From: DAOUBP01 sp034432655
GTDB taxonomy: Bacteria; Chloroflexota; Anaerolineae; CG2-30-64-16
Reading direction: 5' to 3'
Length of the DNA stretch: 45,486 bases
Assembly: GCA_034432655.1 (NCBI GenBank)
Contig: DAOUBP010000056.1
Span: 1-45,486, forward strand
In this document: in pieces, positions 20,859 through 29,972 of the stretch
How positions within the stretch are numbered: the first letter of the stretch is position 1
Layout: each line of letters opens with the position of its first letter
Notes under the pieces: model-generated
The model's input: the letters and a program-made list of their open reading frames with translations, nothing else
The model's database searches: none
What the model was told of the DNA's origin: nothing
Translations under genes and position numbers: made by a program

Positions 20859-23540
20859 ATGGTGACCCGCACCTCAGTGCGCGAGCTGGTGCTGACCCAT
20901 GAGCGCACCGATTTCGATGCGCTGGCCAGCCTGTTGGCCGCAGCACGCCTTTTCCCCCAGGCCGTGCCGGTTTTACCGCGCCAGCTAAACCGCAACCTGG
21001 AGAAGTTCCTGGCTATCTACGGCGACTCGTTGCCCTTTGTACGCCTGGAGGACCTGCCCAAAGGCCGCATAGACCGCGTGATCGTGGTGGACACCCAAAC
21101 GGTTCAGCAGGTGCGCAGCATGCACTCGGGCACGACGGGCATCGTCATTGACCATCACCCTCAGATGCGCGAGTTCCCGGCTGGCTGGTCTTTCGAGGGT
21201 GAGGAGACCGGCGCGACCACTACGTTACTGGTGGAACGGATCGCTGCTGCTGGGCTGACCCTCACACCGTTGGAGGCCACCCTCCTCATGCTGGGCATCT
21301 ACGAGGATACGGGCGGGCTGTGTTACGAGACCACTACGGCGCGCGATCTGCGCGCTGCGGCCTGGTTGTTGGAGCACGGGGCTAATCTGTTGGAGGTCAA
21401 CCGGTTCCTACATCATCCGCTCACCGATGAACAGCGCCTGCTTTACCAGCAACTGGCCGATAACAGCCAGCCTTACCAGTTCCACGGTCATTCGGTGATC
21501 ATCGCCTCGGCCACTGTCTCAGAGCCTGTAGAGGAGATATCCACACTGGCGCACCAGCTGAGCGATCTGTACGAGCCGGATGCCATCTTCATGCTGGTGC
21601 AGATGGGGAACGACATCCAGCTGGTGGCCCGCAGCACCACCGATGCCATTGACGTGGGCAAGATCGCCCGGGAGCTGGGCGGCGGCGGTCATGGCAAGGC
21701 AGCGGCTGCGTTGATCCGCGGCACGACCCTGCCCAGCGTTTACGAGGCGTTGGTTTATCTGTTGGATAGCAAGGTCAGGCCCGCGGTCACGGTGGGCCAG
21801 ATCATGTCTTACGGCGTGCCGCAGACCCTGGCGCCGACCGACACCATCGCCACAGCCGCCGAGCGGATGCGGCGCTACGGTTTCGAGGGGTTTCCGGTGG
21901 TGGAGAATGGCCGCATCGTGGGCATGCTCACCCGCCGCGAGATTGATCGCGCCATGCATCTGGGCCTGGAGAAACATCCGGTCAGCCGCTACATGCGGGC
22001 CGGTGAGGTGTATGTGACCCCTAACGATTCGGTGTCCACCCTGCGCAAAGTGATGACCGATCATGATTGGGGCCAGGTGCCTGTGGTGGATCCCCGGACA
22101 GGGGCTTTGGTCGGCATCGTCACGCGCACCGATTTGATCAAACTGTGGACGGCGCCGGTCGTCACCCCAGCCGAATCAATTGATCGTCTGTTGGCGGAGT
22201 CGTTGCCGCCGGCCCTGCTCGATCTGCTGAAGCAGGCCGGGTCGGTGGCCGGTGAGCTGGGCTTTCCTTTGTATGCTGTGGGCGGCTTCGTGCGCGATTT
22301 GTTGCTGGGTGAGCCGAATTTCGACGTTGATCTGGTGGTTGAAGGGGATGCCATCCAGCTGGCCCATGCGTTGGCGGGTCGCTTCGGCGGCCGGGTGCGC
22401 AGTCATCGGCGCTTCGGCACCGCCAAGTGGATCTTGCCGGAGACCGTCCTCGGGCTCGGGGATGGTGGGGGACAGGCTTCCGGAAGCCCCGGACTGCCCG
22501 AGGCCCTTGATTTCGTCACCGCACGCACCGAGTTCTACGAGCGGCCTACGGCGCTGCCCACCGTGGAGCGCAGCAGCATCAAACAGGACCTGCACCGCCG
22601 CGACTTCACCATCAACACCCTGGCCGTGCGGCTGAACCCGGACCGCTGGGGCGAGTTGCTGGACTTCTACGGCGGGCGCAAGGACCTGGAGGACGGCGTG
22701 ATCCGGGTGCTGCACAGCCTTAGCTTTGTGGAGGACCCCACACGCATCCTGCGCGCCGTGCGGTTTGAGCAGCGGTTTGGGTTCACTATCGAGCCGCGCA
22801 CCGAGAAACTGATCGCCGATGCGCTGGACCTGTTGGACCGCGTCACTGCAGAGCGCTTGCGCCACGAGCTGGAGCTGATTTTAGCCGAGGCCCAGCCCGA
22901 ACGCGCCCTGTGCCGGTTGGACAGCCTCGGCGTGTTGGCCCGGCTGCATCCGGCCCTGCGCTGCACTGACTGGTTTATGGCGAAAACGGCCGAGCTGCGG
23001 GCAGCCCTGGCTGCGGTGGCCGAGGCGAGCGCGCCGTCCCCGGCCTCGCCGCAGTTGCCTGCAGACGCCCCGCCACGCCTTTATCTGGCGCTCTTCCTGT
23101 ATCCTTTGCCCGGGCAGGCGATCAACGAGATCCTGGAGCGGTTTCGCACCCGTAAAGAGTACCGCGATCTGGTGTTGGAGGTCCGGGCATTGGCAGAACG
23201 CGTCCCGCTCTTGAGCCGCAACGATCTACGCCCTAGCGAGATCGTGGAAGCGTTGGACGAATCGAGCCAGGAGGCCCGCTTTGTACTGCGCGTGGCAGAA
23301 GATAACTGGTTGGTGCGCCAGCGGCTTGACCTCTATCAGCGTCGCCTGCAGCATGTCCGGCCCACGCTGACCGGCAATGACCTGCAGCGCATGGGCCTGG
23401 AGCCGGGTCCCATCTACCGGCACATCCTGGGGCGTTTGCGCAACGCCTGGCTGGACGGTGAGATCAGCACCCCGGCCGAGGAGGTCGCCTTGGCCCGCAA
23501 GCTGGTGGCTGATTTGTCCACCGTCAAAGTTGGTGAATAA
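20859..23540 (+). CDS. cca: DHH-CBS-CCA tRNA nucleotidyltransferase fusion
   Basis: An 893-residue multidomain protein. Residues about 10-310 form a DHH phosphoesterase (THERTDFDALAS, VVDTQ, IDHHPQ, then a GGGGHGKAAAA DHHA1-like motif); two CBS domains follow (about 320-440, with FPVVENGRIVGMLTRREI and VPVVDPRTGALVGIVTRTDL). From about 470 a class II polynucleotide nucleotidyltransferase begins (VGGFVRDLLLGEPNFDVDLV), with the RNA-binding segment DFTINTLAVRL and a helical tail. This architecture is known in several phyla and is assigned to CCA or A addition to tRNA 3' ends; the role of the DHH part is not settled. ATG 20859 has GAGGG 6 nt upstream and removes 16 unrelated residues. Confidence 0.92.
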   Translation: MVTRTSVRELVLTHERTDFDALASLLAAARLFPQAVPVLPRQLNRNLEKFLAIYGDSLPFVRLEDLPKGRIDRVIVVDTQTVQQVRSMHSGTTGIVIDHHPQMREFPAGWSFEGEETGATTTLLVERIAAAGLTLTPLEATLLMLGIYEDTGGLCYETTTARDLRAAAWLLEHGANLLEVNRFLHHPLTDEQRLLYQQLADNSQPYQFHGHSVIIASATVSEPVEEISTLAHQLSDLYEPDAIFMLVQMGNDIQLVARSTTDAIDVGKIARELGGGGHGKAAAALIRGTTLPSVYEALVYLLDSKVRPAVTVGQIMSYGVPQTLAPTDTIATAAERMRRYGFEGFPVVENGRIVGMLTRREIDRAMHLGLEKHPVSRYMRAGEVYVTPNDSVSTLRKVMTDHDWGQVPVVDPRTGALVGIVTRTDLIKLWTAPVVTPAESIDRLLAESLPPALLDLLKQAGSVAGELGFPLYAVGGFVRDLLLGEPNFDVDLVVEGDAIQLAHALAGRFGGRVRSHRRFGTAKWILPETVLGLGDGGGQASGSPGLPEALDFVTARTEFYERPTALPTVERSSIKQDLHRRDFTINTLAVRLNPDRWGELLDFYGGRKDLEDGVIRVLHSLSFVEDPTRILRAVRFEQRFGFTIEPRTEKLIADALDLLDRVTAERLRHELELILAEAQPERALCRLDSLGVLARLHPALRCTDWFMAKTAELRAALAAVAEASAPSPASPQLPADAPPRLYLALFLYPLPGQAINEILERFRTRKEYRDLVLEVRALAERVPLLSRNDLRPSEIVEALDESSQEARFVLRVAEDNWLVRQRLDLYQRRLQHVRPTLTGNDLQRMGLEPGPIYRHILGRLRNAWLDGEISTPAEEVALARKLVADLSTVKVGE

Positions 23541-23666
23541 TGCCGGCTATTGCAATTTATGTGACTATCTGTCATCAACAGGTGATATATCCGAAGTTTT
23601 TCTATGATAATATAGATAACCGTATCTCTCACCCTTGCTCTGTCGTTTATTGAATTAGCAAAGGCC

Positions 23667-24242
23667 ATGCAACCAGCTATCACCGATGAGCAGGTCCTGG
23701 CATTGCTACCAGCGTGTCAACGTGGCGAAGCTGCCGCGCTGGAAACGCTGTATGATTTGTATGCTGATCGCATCTATCGGTATATCCTGGTGCGGATGGG
23801 TGACCGGGATTTGGCTGCCGATTTGACAACAGAGGTTTTTATTCGGTTGTTGAGGCACATCGGGGGTTTTCGGGTCAACCGCCGGCGGCCTGCAGCCTCT
23901 TTCAGCGCCTGGGTGTATCGCATCGCTGCTAACCTCGTCACAGATCATCGCCGCCAGATGGGGCGCCTTTCTGTGGTTGATCTCTCCGAGGACCTCTGGC
24001 GGCCGACCGATGAACTTGAGCCTCACCACCACGCAGAGCGCAACGAGCTACTGGGGAATCTTCAGGAGGCGATCAACCGGCTCAGCGAAGATCAGCGCCT
24101 GGTGATTCTGGGCAAGTTTGGCGAGGGAATGAGCAACGCTGAGGTGGCTGCCTGGCTTGGCAAAACCGAGGGTGCCGTGAAGTCGTTACAACATCGGGCG
24201 TTACAGGCTTTGGGTAAGCTCTTGGGTGGGAATGAACGGTAA
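23667..24242 (+). CDS. ECF-like sigma-70 family RNA polymerase sigma factor
   Basis: A 191-residue alternative sigma factor with region 2 (YDLYADRIYRYILVRMGDRDLAADLTTEVFIRLL; the WVYRIAANLVTDHRR end) and region 4 (INRLSEDQRLVILGKFGEGMSNAEVAAWLGKTEGAVKSL). It is followed with an 11-nt overlap by a membrane protein, the usual place of an anti-sigma factor. The 126 bp upstream are strikingly AT-rich for this genome and contain CTATGATAATATAG, a possible -10 region, but I see no convincing -35. Confidence 0.92.
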   Translation: MQPAITDEQVLALLPACQRGEAAALETLYDLYADRIYRYILVRMGDRDLAADLTTEVFIRLLRHIGGFRVNRRRPAASFSAWVYRIAANLVTDHRRQMGRLSVVDLSEDLWRPTDELEPHHHAERNELLGNLQEAINRLSEDQRLVILGKFGEGMSNAEVAAWLGKTEGAVKSLQHRALQALGKLLGGNER

Positions 24243-25926
24243 ATTGGATATCCGTGCCGTTCTGGATGAATGCCTTGACCGTCTGGCCGTCGGCGAGACG
24301 GTCGAGAGTTGTCTGGCGCGCTATCCCAGCCTGGCTGAAGAGTTGGCGCCGATGCTGCGCGCTGCCCAACAGTTGCGGGTGCTGGGTGAGCAGCGCTTGA
24401 CTTACGCCCAGCGCGCGCGGGGTCAGTTCGCCGTGCGCAGGGCACTGGCGGAGCGGGCGCGGCCGCAGCCGCGGGGGTGGTGGGGTAGCCGGCCGCAGCT
24501 GGTGCGGCTGGCGTTCACGTTGGCTCTGGTGTTGTTCATTTCGGTCACAGTCACTGCGGTAGCTTCCAGTCCGCCCGGCAGTCTGACTTATCCGGCGCGT
24601 ATTGCCGTGGAACGGGTCGGCGTCCTGGTGCAGTGGTCGCCCGAGAGAGGTGCGACCTGGGAGCTCGGTTTTGCCGCGCGCAGACTTCAGGAGTTTGCTG
24701 ATTACTGGGGGCGGACCGGCGAAGTCCCGCCGTTGACCCTGGATGCCCTGGTGCAAAGCGAGGAAGCAGCCGTGCGCCATGCTGCAATGCTGCGGCCGGA
24801 AGAGCGAGATGCACTGGCGGAGCAGGTGGCCGCGCACGCCCGTCAGCTGGAGTTGCTGGCTGAGGCCATGGATGGCCATGCGCGCGCTGCGCAGGTCAGG
24901 ACGGCAGTGGAGAGAATCCAAAGGGCTGCCGACCAGCTTGTGGCCCGGCCGGAGGAGAAAGTGCCTGTGGCCGGCGCTTCACCGACTTCCACGCGGAGCA
25001 GTCTGTCCAGCAGCAACCCGTCCCCTACACCGTTGGTACAGAGGACCTCAGCGGCCTGGGCGTCACCGGTGTCGTCGCCCACCTCCGGCCCGGCTGCCAA
25101 TCTGCCCATTGTCCAGACGTCGTCACCGTCGCAGCCTGTCCCGACGATCACACCGCCGGCTGCCGAGAGCCCTGCCTGGCCGCCGACGCCCACGGGAACA
25201 CCCGAGCTCCCGCCCACCGGTGAACTGCCGTCGGCCCCCACAGCAGTGGTGTCCGTTACCCCATCCACATCCTGGACCCCTACGCCCAGCAACACGCCGC
25301 GGCCTTCGGCCACAGCTTCCACCACGCCCGTGACGACCAGCACGCCCTCTGCCACCGCGACCGGCACCCGTCCACCTTCGCCCACCATCACGAGGACGCC
25401 GACGACCATCGTTGTGACAGTCCCTCCGACGTCTGTGGTGACGACGCGGCCGTTGCCGACCCGTGTCATCACTGTCCTGCCTTCTTCAACGCCGACGCTC
25501 AGCCCAACCGCGCCGGCGACAGCGACGCCTAGCTGGACATCGCCGCCTGTAGCGACCGTTACCTGGACACCATCCGTGTCGCCGACACCGCCACCGACGC
25601 CGACCCCCACGTCTACTGCAACGGCCACCCTCGAGCTGCCGGCAACTGCTACGGCCACGGCTCATGCGACAGCCACCCCCTCGCCTACGTTGTCCGTCAC
25701 GCCGACAGCCCCTCCGGTCCCGACAGCAACGTCTACCGCGTCGGCCACTCCCACGGTACGTCCCACAACGCGCTGGTTGCCGTTACCGACGGAGACGCTG
25801 GTGCCCTTGCCTACTTTGACAGGCACGGTTGTCGCGCCTCCTCTGCGGACGCGCACCGTCACTCCGCCGATCGGGACGCTGACGGTGACCGCGACGCCGC
25901 GCCGCCCGCGGGGTACCCAACCGTAA
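24232..25926 (+). CDS. DUF5667-like single-pass membrane protein with long Thr/Pro stalk (candidate anti-sigma factor)
   Basis: A 564-residue protein. The cytoplasmic N-terminus (1-85) begins LDIRAVLDECLDRLAVGETVESC, a pattern common in proteins encoded after ECF sigma genes. One transmembrane helix follows (about 88-108, LVRLAFTLALVLFISVTVTA), then a DUF5667-like helical region (about 115-245), then about 310 residues almost entirely of Thr, Pro, Ser, Ala and Val, which would form an extended stalk outside the cell. ATG 24232 overlaps the sigma gene; a GTG two codons earlier is an alternative. The anti-sigma role is inferred from position and topology. Confidence 0.8.
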   Translation: MNGKLDIRAVLDECLDRLAVGETVESCLARYPSLAEELAPMLRAAQQLRVLGEQRLTYAQRARGQFAVRRALAERARPQPRGWWGSRPQLVRLAFTLALVLFISVTVTAVASSPPGSLTYPARIAVERVGVLVQWSPERGATWELGFAARRLQEFADYWGRTGEVPPLTLDALVQSEEAAVRHAAMLRPEERDALAEQVAAHARQLELLAEAMDGHARAAQVRTAVERIQRAADQLVARPEEKVPVAGASPTSTRSSLSSSNPSPTPLVQRTSAAWASPVSSPTSGPAANLPIVQTSSPSQPVPTITPPAAESPAWPPTPTGTPELPPTGELPSAPTAVVSVTPSTSWTPTPSNTPRPSATASTTPVTTSTPSATATGTRPPSPTITRTPTTIVVTVPPTSVVTTRPLPTRVITVLPSSTPTLSPTAPATATPSWTSPPVATVTWTPSVSPTPPPTPTPTSTATATLELPATATATAHATATPSPTLSVTPTAPPVPTATSTASATPTVRPTTRWLPLPTETLVPLPTLTGTVVAPPLRTRTVTPPIGTLTVTATPRRPRGTQP

Positions 25927-25942
25927 AGGGGAATTGTGAAGG

Positions 25943-26800
25943 ATGAAAGCGTTTATTTGGCTCTTGACCATGACCGGGGTGATGGTGTTTGTGCTGGTCG
26001 TATCCTCCGGCCGTATTCAGAACAGTTTTGCCGGCGCTGCAGCCCTGCCGGGGGCGTGTACGGAGCTGGTAAGCGATGGCGGGTTTGAGGCCGGAGGGCA
26101 GGGTTGGACTCAATACAGCAAATTGGGTTACCAGCTGATCAGTTCGTTTTATCCACGCAGCGGCCGACTTGGCGCGTGGTTGGGCGCAGAGAATAACGCA
26201 CAGGATCGTTTGAGCCAGCTGGTGGTCTTGCCCGCCCAAACCGATGGCATCACCTTCAGTTTGTGGTGGGCGCTGTCTACTGCAGAGCTTCCCGGCGGTG
26301 CGTTCGACTTCTTGCGGGCAGGGCTGTACACCCCTGATGGTACGACTCAAATTGTATCTCTGCTGGAAGTCAGCAACGACAGCGCGGAGCAGGGGGTCTG
26401 GAATCCGCTTCACGCTGACCTGAGCGCCTATGCCGGCCGCAGCGTGCAATTAAGGATCGAGGCTACGACCGATGATAGTAGCGCGACGGATTTCTTTGTG
26501 GATGATGTGAGCATCCTGTCATGTGCGGTCGCCACTACTACGCCCACCGTCACGCGGACTTCCACGCCTTCGCCCACACTGACGCCGACAACCGGCATAC
26601 CTTCGCCCACCTGGACTGCCACCCGTACGGCCACCCCGACGCCGACCATGACAGCGCCGGGCCCCTCGCCCACCTGGACTGCCACCCGTACGGCCACCTC
26701 GACGCCGCCAGGGTGGCTCTCTCCCACTCCTACGCAAACCCGCACGCCGGCCATTCTCGACAGGCGCACCTATCTGCCTGTGGTGTTGCACGCACCGTAA
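25943..26800 (+). CDS. Secreted lectin-like protein with Thr/Pro linker and YLP tail
   Basis: A 285-residue protein. A signal peptide (MKAFIWLLTMTGVMVFVLVV) is followed by one beta-sandwich domain (about 38-195), which starts CTELVSDGGFEAGGQGW and ends FFVDDVSILSC; the same boundaries occur in the C-terminal domain of the protease at 632-2530. A Thr/Pro/Ser linker with two nearly identical TWTATRTAT blocks follows, and the chain ends RRTYLPVVLHAP. It lies 16 bp after the candidate anti-sigma gene with GAAGGATG at the start, so it is probably in the same operon. A carbohydrate-binding role is inferred from fold resemblance only. Confidence 0.82.
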   Translation: MKAFIWLLTMTGVMVFVLVVSSGRIQNSFAGAAALPGACTELVSDGGFEAGGQGWTQYSKLGYQLISSFYPRSGRLGAWLGAENNAQDRLSQLVVLPAQTDGITFSLWWALSTAELPGGAFDFLRAGLYTPDGTTQIVSLLEVSNDSAEQGVWNPLHADLSAYAGRSVQLRIEATTDDSSATDFFVDDVSILSCAVATTTPTVTRTSTPSPTLTPTTGIPSPTWTATRTATPTPTMTAPGPSPTWTATRTATSTPPGWLSPTPTQTRTPAILDRRTYLPVVLHAP

Positions 26801-26826
26801 GAAGAACGGACTCAGGGCGGGCTTTT

Positions 26827-26867
26827 GGGCCGAACCGGCTTCTACCGGTCCGGCCCTGTCTTGTTTT
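26827..26867 (+). terminator. Intrinsic terminator after the sigma-factor operon
   Basis: GGGCCGAACCGG-CTTCTA-CCGGTCCGGCCC forms a 12-bp stem with one A-C mismatch; TGTCTTGTTTT follows. It closes the sigma-factor/DUF5667/lectin-like operon. Confidence 0.8.
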
Positions 26868-26893
26868 GGGGCCGGTGTGAGGTGTGCTATACT
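26864..26893 (+). promoter_or_regulatory. Probable promoter of the Yip1-like pair
   Basis: The -10 TATACT (26888-26893) is good; 18 bp upstream only a weak -35 TTTTGG (26864-26869) is found, overlapping the T-run of the preceding terminator. The Yip1-like gene begins about 40 nt after the -10. Confidence 0.4.
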
Positions 26894-26935
26894 CAAAACC
26901 CGTGATAACAAGGCACAGACCCGAAGGAGCATGGC

Positions 26936-27655
26936 ATGGGGCATCGTACCCTCTCTTTGGCGCTGGTATGGCGGGCGCTTTTCCTGGATAGCGAGGCGTT
27001 CGCGGAGCTGCGCGAGGATGACAATCCTTTCGTCGAGGGCCTCTTCCTGGTCGCGTTGATCGGGCTGGTCGTCGCAGTGCTGGTTTTGATCGGGCAGGTG
27101 TTGGCCTGGAGCGTCATGCCGGACATGGCGGCTGTTGAAAGGGTGGTGCTGGCTGCCCTGCAACAGCAGCCCTGGTGGGCTGCGCTGGCCGCGTCCCCGG
27201 CCGGGCTGGCAACTTTTCAGCGCTGGTGGGATATTGCCTGGCAGGTGCTGCCCGGGCTGTCGGGCGTGCCGGCGCCGGATACCGCAGTGATCAACCTGTT
27301 GTGGTCCCCCTTGGCCGCGGTGCTGGGCTGGCTGATCTACGGTTTGTTGGCCCATCTCTTTGCCCGGCTGCTCGGCGGCGTAGGGACCCTCAACCAGACC
27401 CTGGGCACAATGGCGCTGGCATACACGCCCCTGTTGTTGCGCGGCCTCGGCTTCATCCCGTTCCTGGCCATCGGCGGCGCGTTGCAAACCTGGCAGCTGA
27501 TCCTGCGCTATAAGGCGTTGCGCGCGGCCCATCGTCTGCCGTGGACAAAAGCCTTGTGGGCCACAGCCCTGCCCTTCGCTGTTTATGCGCTGTTTTGGTT
27601 GGTCTTGGCGGTTGCGGGATCGGCCTTGCTTATGGTCCTGGCGGCAGGGAGGTGA
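26936..27655 (+). CDS. Yip1-domain membrane protein (first copy)
   Basis: A 239-residue protein with five or so hydrophobic helices and the Yip1-like layout: amphipathic N-terminus (WRALFLDSEAFAELRED), a first helix, a longer extracytoplasmic part, then the WLIYGLLAHLFARLLGGVGTLNQTLGTMALAYTPLLLRGLG block. Bacterial Yip1 proteins have no firmly assigned function. ATG 26936 is preferred to the one at 26931 because GAAGGAG is then 6 nt away. Confidence 0.75.
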   Translation: MGHRTLSLALVWRALFLDSEAFAELREDDNPFVEGLFLVALIGLVVAVLVLIGQVLAWSVMPDMAAVERVVLAALQQQPWWAALAASPAGLATFQRWWDIAWQVLPGLSGVPAPDTAVINLLWSPLAAVLGWLIYGLLAHLFARLLGGVGTLNQTLGTMALAYTPLLLRGLGFIPFLAIGGALQTWQLILRYKALRAAHRLPWTKALWATALPFAVYALFWLVLAVAGSALLMVLAAGR

Positions 27656-27658
27656 TGG

Positions 27659-28447
27659 ATGAAAGCGTGGCTGCGTGATTTACGAGATATCGCCTTGCTG
27701 CGGACGGACGCGTTTGCCAGGTTGAGCCGGCGGCCTGATGCCTTTCTGCTGGGTTTTCTGGCGGTCGTCTTGGTGGCGCTGGTGGCCGGCCTGCCGGCGT
27801 TGGCTTCTGACCTGGCAATGTTGGGGCGGCCAACCGAGCCGGCCGACAGAGCCGCTGCGCTCAGCGACGCGCGACAGGCGTTGGACTCCATCGCGCCGGT
27901 TTTGGACGCGCTGGGGATGCCGGCAGCGGCGCGTGATGAGGCGTTTGCAGCCGCGTTACAGAGCTTTGACCTGGGCCTCCGGCTCGGTTCCGAGATCGCG
28001 GCGCTGCCGACCCCGCTGCCCAGGCCTGTGGGGGCGCTGTTCCGGGCGCTGGGCGGTTGGGCTTCGCGGCCGTTTGCCGATAGTGGGTTCCCGTTGGCTG
28101 TAGCCGCGCTGGGCACCTGGCTGGGCTATGGGATTTGGGTGATGTTGGGCGCGAAACTTCTGGGCGGTCGGGGCACGTTGCACGGCTTTTTCGGCGCGAC
28201 CGGATTTTACGCGCTCCCCCATCTTCTGCATCTGTTCGATCGCGTGCCCGTGTTGGGAGCCATCCTGGGGGGCATCGGGTTCCTGTGGGGCCTGGCGATT
28301 TACGTCAAGGCCACGGCGGTCAGTCATGAGCTGTCGGTGGAGCGGGCCGTGCTGGCCGTGGTGCTGCCTGTGTTGGTGGTCGGTCTGTTGGTTGCCCTGT
28401 TGCTGCCGGTGGTGGTTGGTGTGATCGCGTTCCTGATTGTGGCCTGA
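27659..28447 (+). CDS. Yip1-domain membrane protein (second copy)
   Basis: A 262-residue membrane protein beginning 3 bp after the previous stop, with GGGAGGTG as ribosome binding site. It has the same plan as its neighbour: N-terminal DIALLRTDAFARLSRRPDAF, one helix, a soluble part (about 55-140), then LGYGIWVMLGAKLLGGRGTLHGFFGATGFYALP, which aligns by eye with the LGGVGTLNQTLGTMALAYTP block of the first copy. The two are probably ancient duplicates acting together. Confidence 0.75.
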   Translation: MKAWLRDLRDIALLRTDAFARLSRRPDAFLLGFLAVVLVALVAGLPALASDLAMLGRPTEPADRAAALSDARQALDSIAPVLDALGMPAAARDEAFAAALQSFDLGLRLGSEIAALPTPLPRPVGALFRALGGWASRPFADSGFPLAVAALGTWLGYGIWVMLGAKLLGGRGTLHGFFGATGFYALPHLLHLFDRVPVLGAILGGIGFLWGLAIYVKATAVSHELSVERAVLAVVLPVLVVGLLVALLLPVVVGVIAFLIVA

Positions 28448-28506
28448 GAACGGACTTCGCACCTCGTACGGCGGCCTGCCAGATTTCTTAAGTTCTTGGT
28501 GAACCC

Positions 28507-29778
28507 ATGACGGAGTTTCTTTCGCTCAAAACCGCTGAGGAAGCGTGGGAGATCTTCCTGGCGCATTTCACCCCGCGTGTTGCGGTCGAGCGCGTGCGGG
28601 CGATAGACGCCCTGGGCCGCGTCCTGGCGCAAGAGGCCCGCGCGCCGCATCGGCTGCCGACGTTTGTGCGCAGCACGGTGGACGGCTATGCTGTCCTGGC
28701 GGTTGACACGCACGGCGCCTCTGGTGGTGCGCCGGCCTACCTGGACGTGGTGGCCGAGGTGGCTATGGGCGCAGCGGCCGACTTCACCCTGGGCCCCGGC
28801 GAGGCCGCGCTGGTGCACACCGGAGGCATGGTGCCGGCCGGCGCCGATGCAGTGGTGATGATCGAAAACACCCATCGCCTCGCCGCGCCGGTGTTCGGCG
28901 GGGTCGCGTTGCAGCCCGGTTTCGAGCCTTTTGGCATTGAGGTGTATCGGGCGGTGGCTCCGGGCGAGAATTGCATCCAGCCGGGCGAGGACATCGAGGA
29001 GGGTGAGGTCATCTTGTCCGTCGGGCATACCCTGCGGCCGCAGGACATCGGCGGGCTGGTGGCCCTGGGCCTCACAGAGGTCGCTGTGGCGCGACCCCCG
29101 CGCGTGGGCATCGTCAGCCAGGGGGACGAGGTGGTGCCGCCGGAGCAGGAGCCCGGCCCTGGCCAGGTGCGCGATATCAACAGCTACACCCTGGCGGGCC
29201 TGGTGGCCCAGGCGGGCGGCATCCCCATCAACTACCCCATCGTGCCCGATCAGCAGGAAGCCCTGGACGCGGCTGTGCGTCGCGCGTTCGACGACGCCGA
29301 TCTGGTGGTGATCACCGCCGGCAGCTCGGTGAGCTACCGCGATCTCACTGCTAACGCCATCAACAAATTGGGCGCGCCCGGCGTGTTGGTGCATGGGGTG
29401 GCCATTCGGCCAGGCAAGCCCACCATCCTGGCGGTCTGCGAGGGCAAGCCGGTCTTCGGGCTGCCGGGCAACCCGGTATCGTGCATCAACATCTTCAAGC
29501 GTTTTGTGACGCCGACCATCCGCTTGCTGTTGGGCGCACCGCCCTTGCCTGCGCACACAGTCTACGCCCGGCTGGCGCGCAACATCCCCGGCGCGAGCGG
29601 CCGGGCCGATTTCGTGCGGGTGCGGCTGGAACAACGGGACGGCGAGACGTGGGCGGTGCCGGTGTTCGGCAAGTCGAATCTGATTTTCACCCTGGTGCGT
29701 TCGGACGGGGTGGTAGAGGTGCCGCTGAATTCCAGCGGCATCGCAGCCGGGGAAATGGTGGCTGTGCGGCTCGACTGA
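28507..29778 (+). CDS. moeA: Molybdopterin molybdotransferase
   Basis: A 423-residue enzyme that inserts molybdate into adenylylated molybdopterin. Family marks in order: LPTFVRSTVDGYAV, the GEAALVHTGGMVPAGADAVVMIE segment, the RVGIVSQGDEVV domain III start (elsewhere STGDE), ITAGSSVSYRD (elsewhere TGGVSVG), AIRPGKPTILA, and VFGLPGNPVSC. The two altered motifs are common in divergent MoeA copies. No other molybdenum-cofactor gene or Moco riboswitch-like structure is in the window. The ribosome binding site is weak. Confidence 0.93.
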   Translation: MTEFLSLKTAEEAWEIFLAHFTPRVAVERVRAIDALGRVLAQEARAPHRLPTFVRSTVDGYAVLAVDTHGASGGAPAYLDVVAEVAMGAAADFTLGPGEAALVHTGGMVPAGADAVVMIENTHRLAAPVFGGVALQPGFEPFGIEVYRAVAPGENCIQPGEDIEEGEVILSVGHTLRPQDIGGLVALGLTEVAVARPPRVGIVSQGDEVVPPEQEPGPGQVRDINSYTLAGLVAQAGGIPINYPIVPDQQEALDAAVRRAFDDADLVVITAGSSVSYRDLTANAINKLGAPGVLVHGVAIRPGKPTILAVCEGKPVFGLPGNPVSCINIFKRFVTPTIRLLLGAPPLPAHTVYARLARNIPGASGRADFVRVRLEQRDGETWAVPVFGKSNLIFTLVRSDGVVEVPLNSSGIAAGEMVAVRLD

Positions 29779-29873
29779 CCGCGTTGAGCCGGCCGGGCGC
29801 CTGAAGCGCATGGCACGTTTTCGCAACCTGGTGGTGCAGCATACGGACTCTCAGCCGCCAGGCACAGACACAA

Positions 29874-29914
29874 GGGGCCCACATCTCTGCTCAGAGATGT
29901 GGGCCCCCTGTTTT
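29874..29914. terminator. Strong terminator between moeA and the giant adhesin-like gene
   Basis: Perfect 15-bp arms, GGGGCCCACATCTCT (29874-29888) and AGAGATGTGGGCCCC (29893-29907), around a GCTC loop, then CTGTTTT on the + strand. It ends moeA transcription and may also act on the convergent gene, although the - strand side has only TTGTGT. Confidence 0.88.
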
Positions 29915-29934
29915 CATCATGATGTTCTGCCGCC

Positions 29935-29964
29935 GTGCTGCCAGGTTGTGGGGCCCGGCAGCAC
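29935..29964 (-). terminator. Hairpin after the giant gene
   Basis: GTGCTGCC and GGCAGCAC (8-bp arms, 14-nt loop) lie 9 nt after the stop codon of the giant leftward gene. There is no T-run, so its action as terminator is uncertain. Confidence 0.35.
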
Positions 29965-29972
29965 AGCCTCGG

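Noticed and set aside
28448..28506. Molybdenum cofactor riboswitch before moeA
   Set aside because: The gap is only 59 bp and shows no long structured element.
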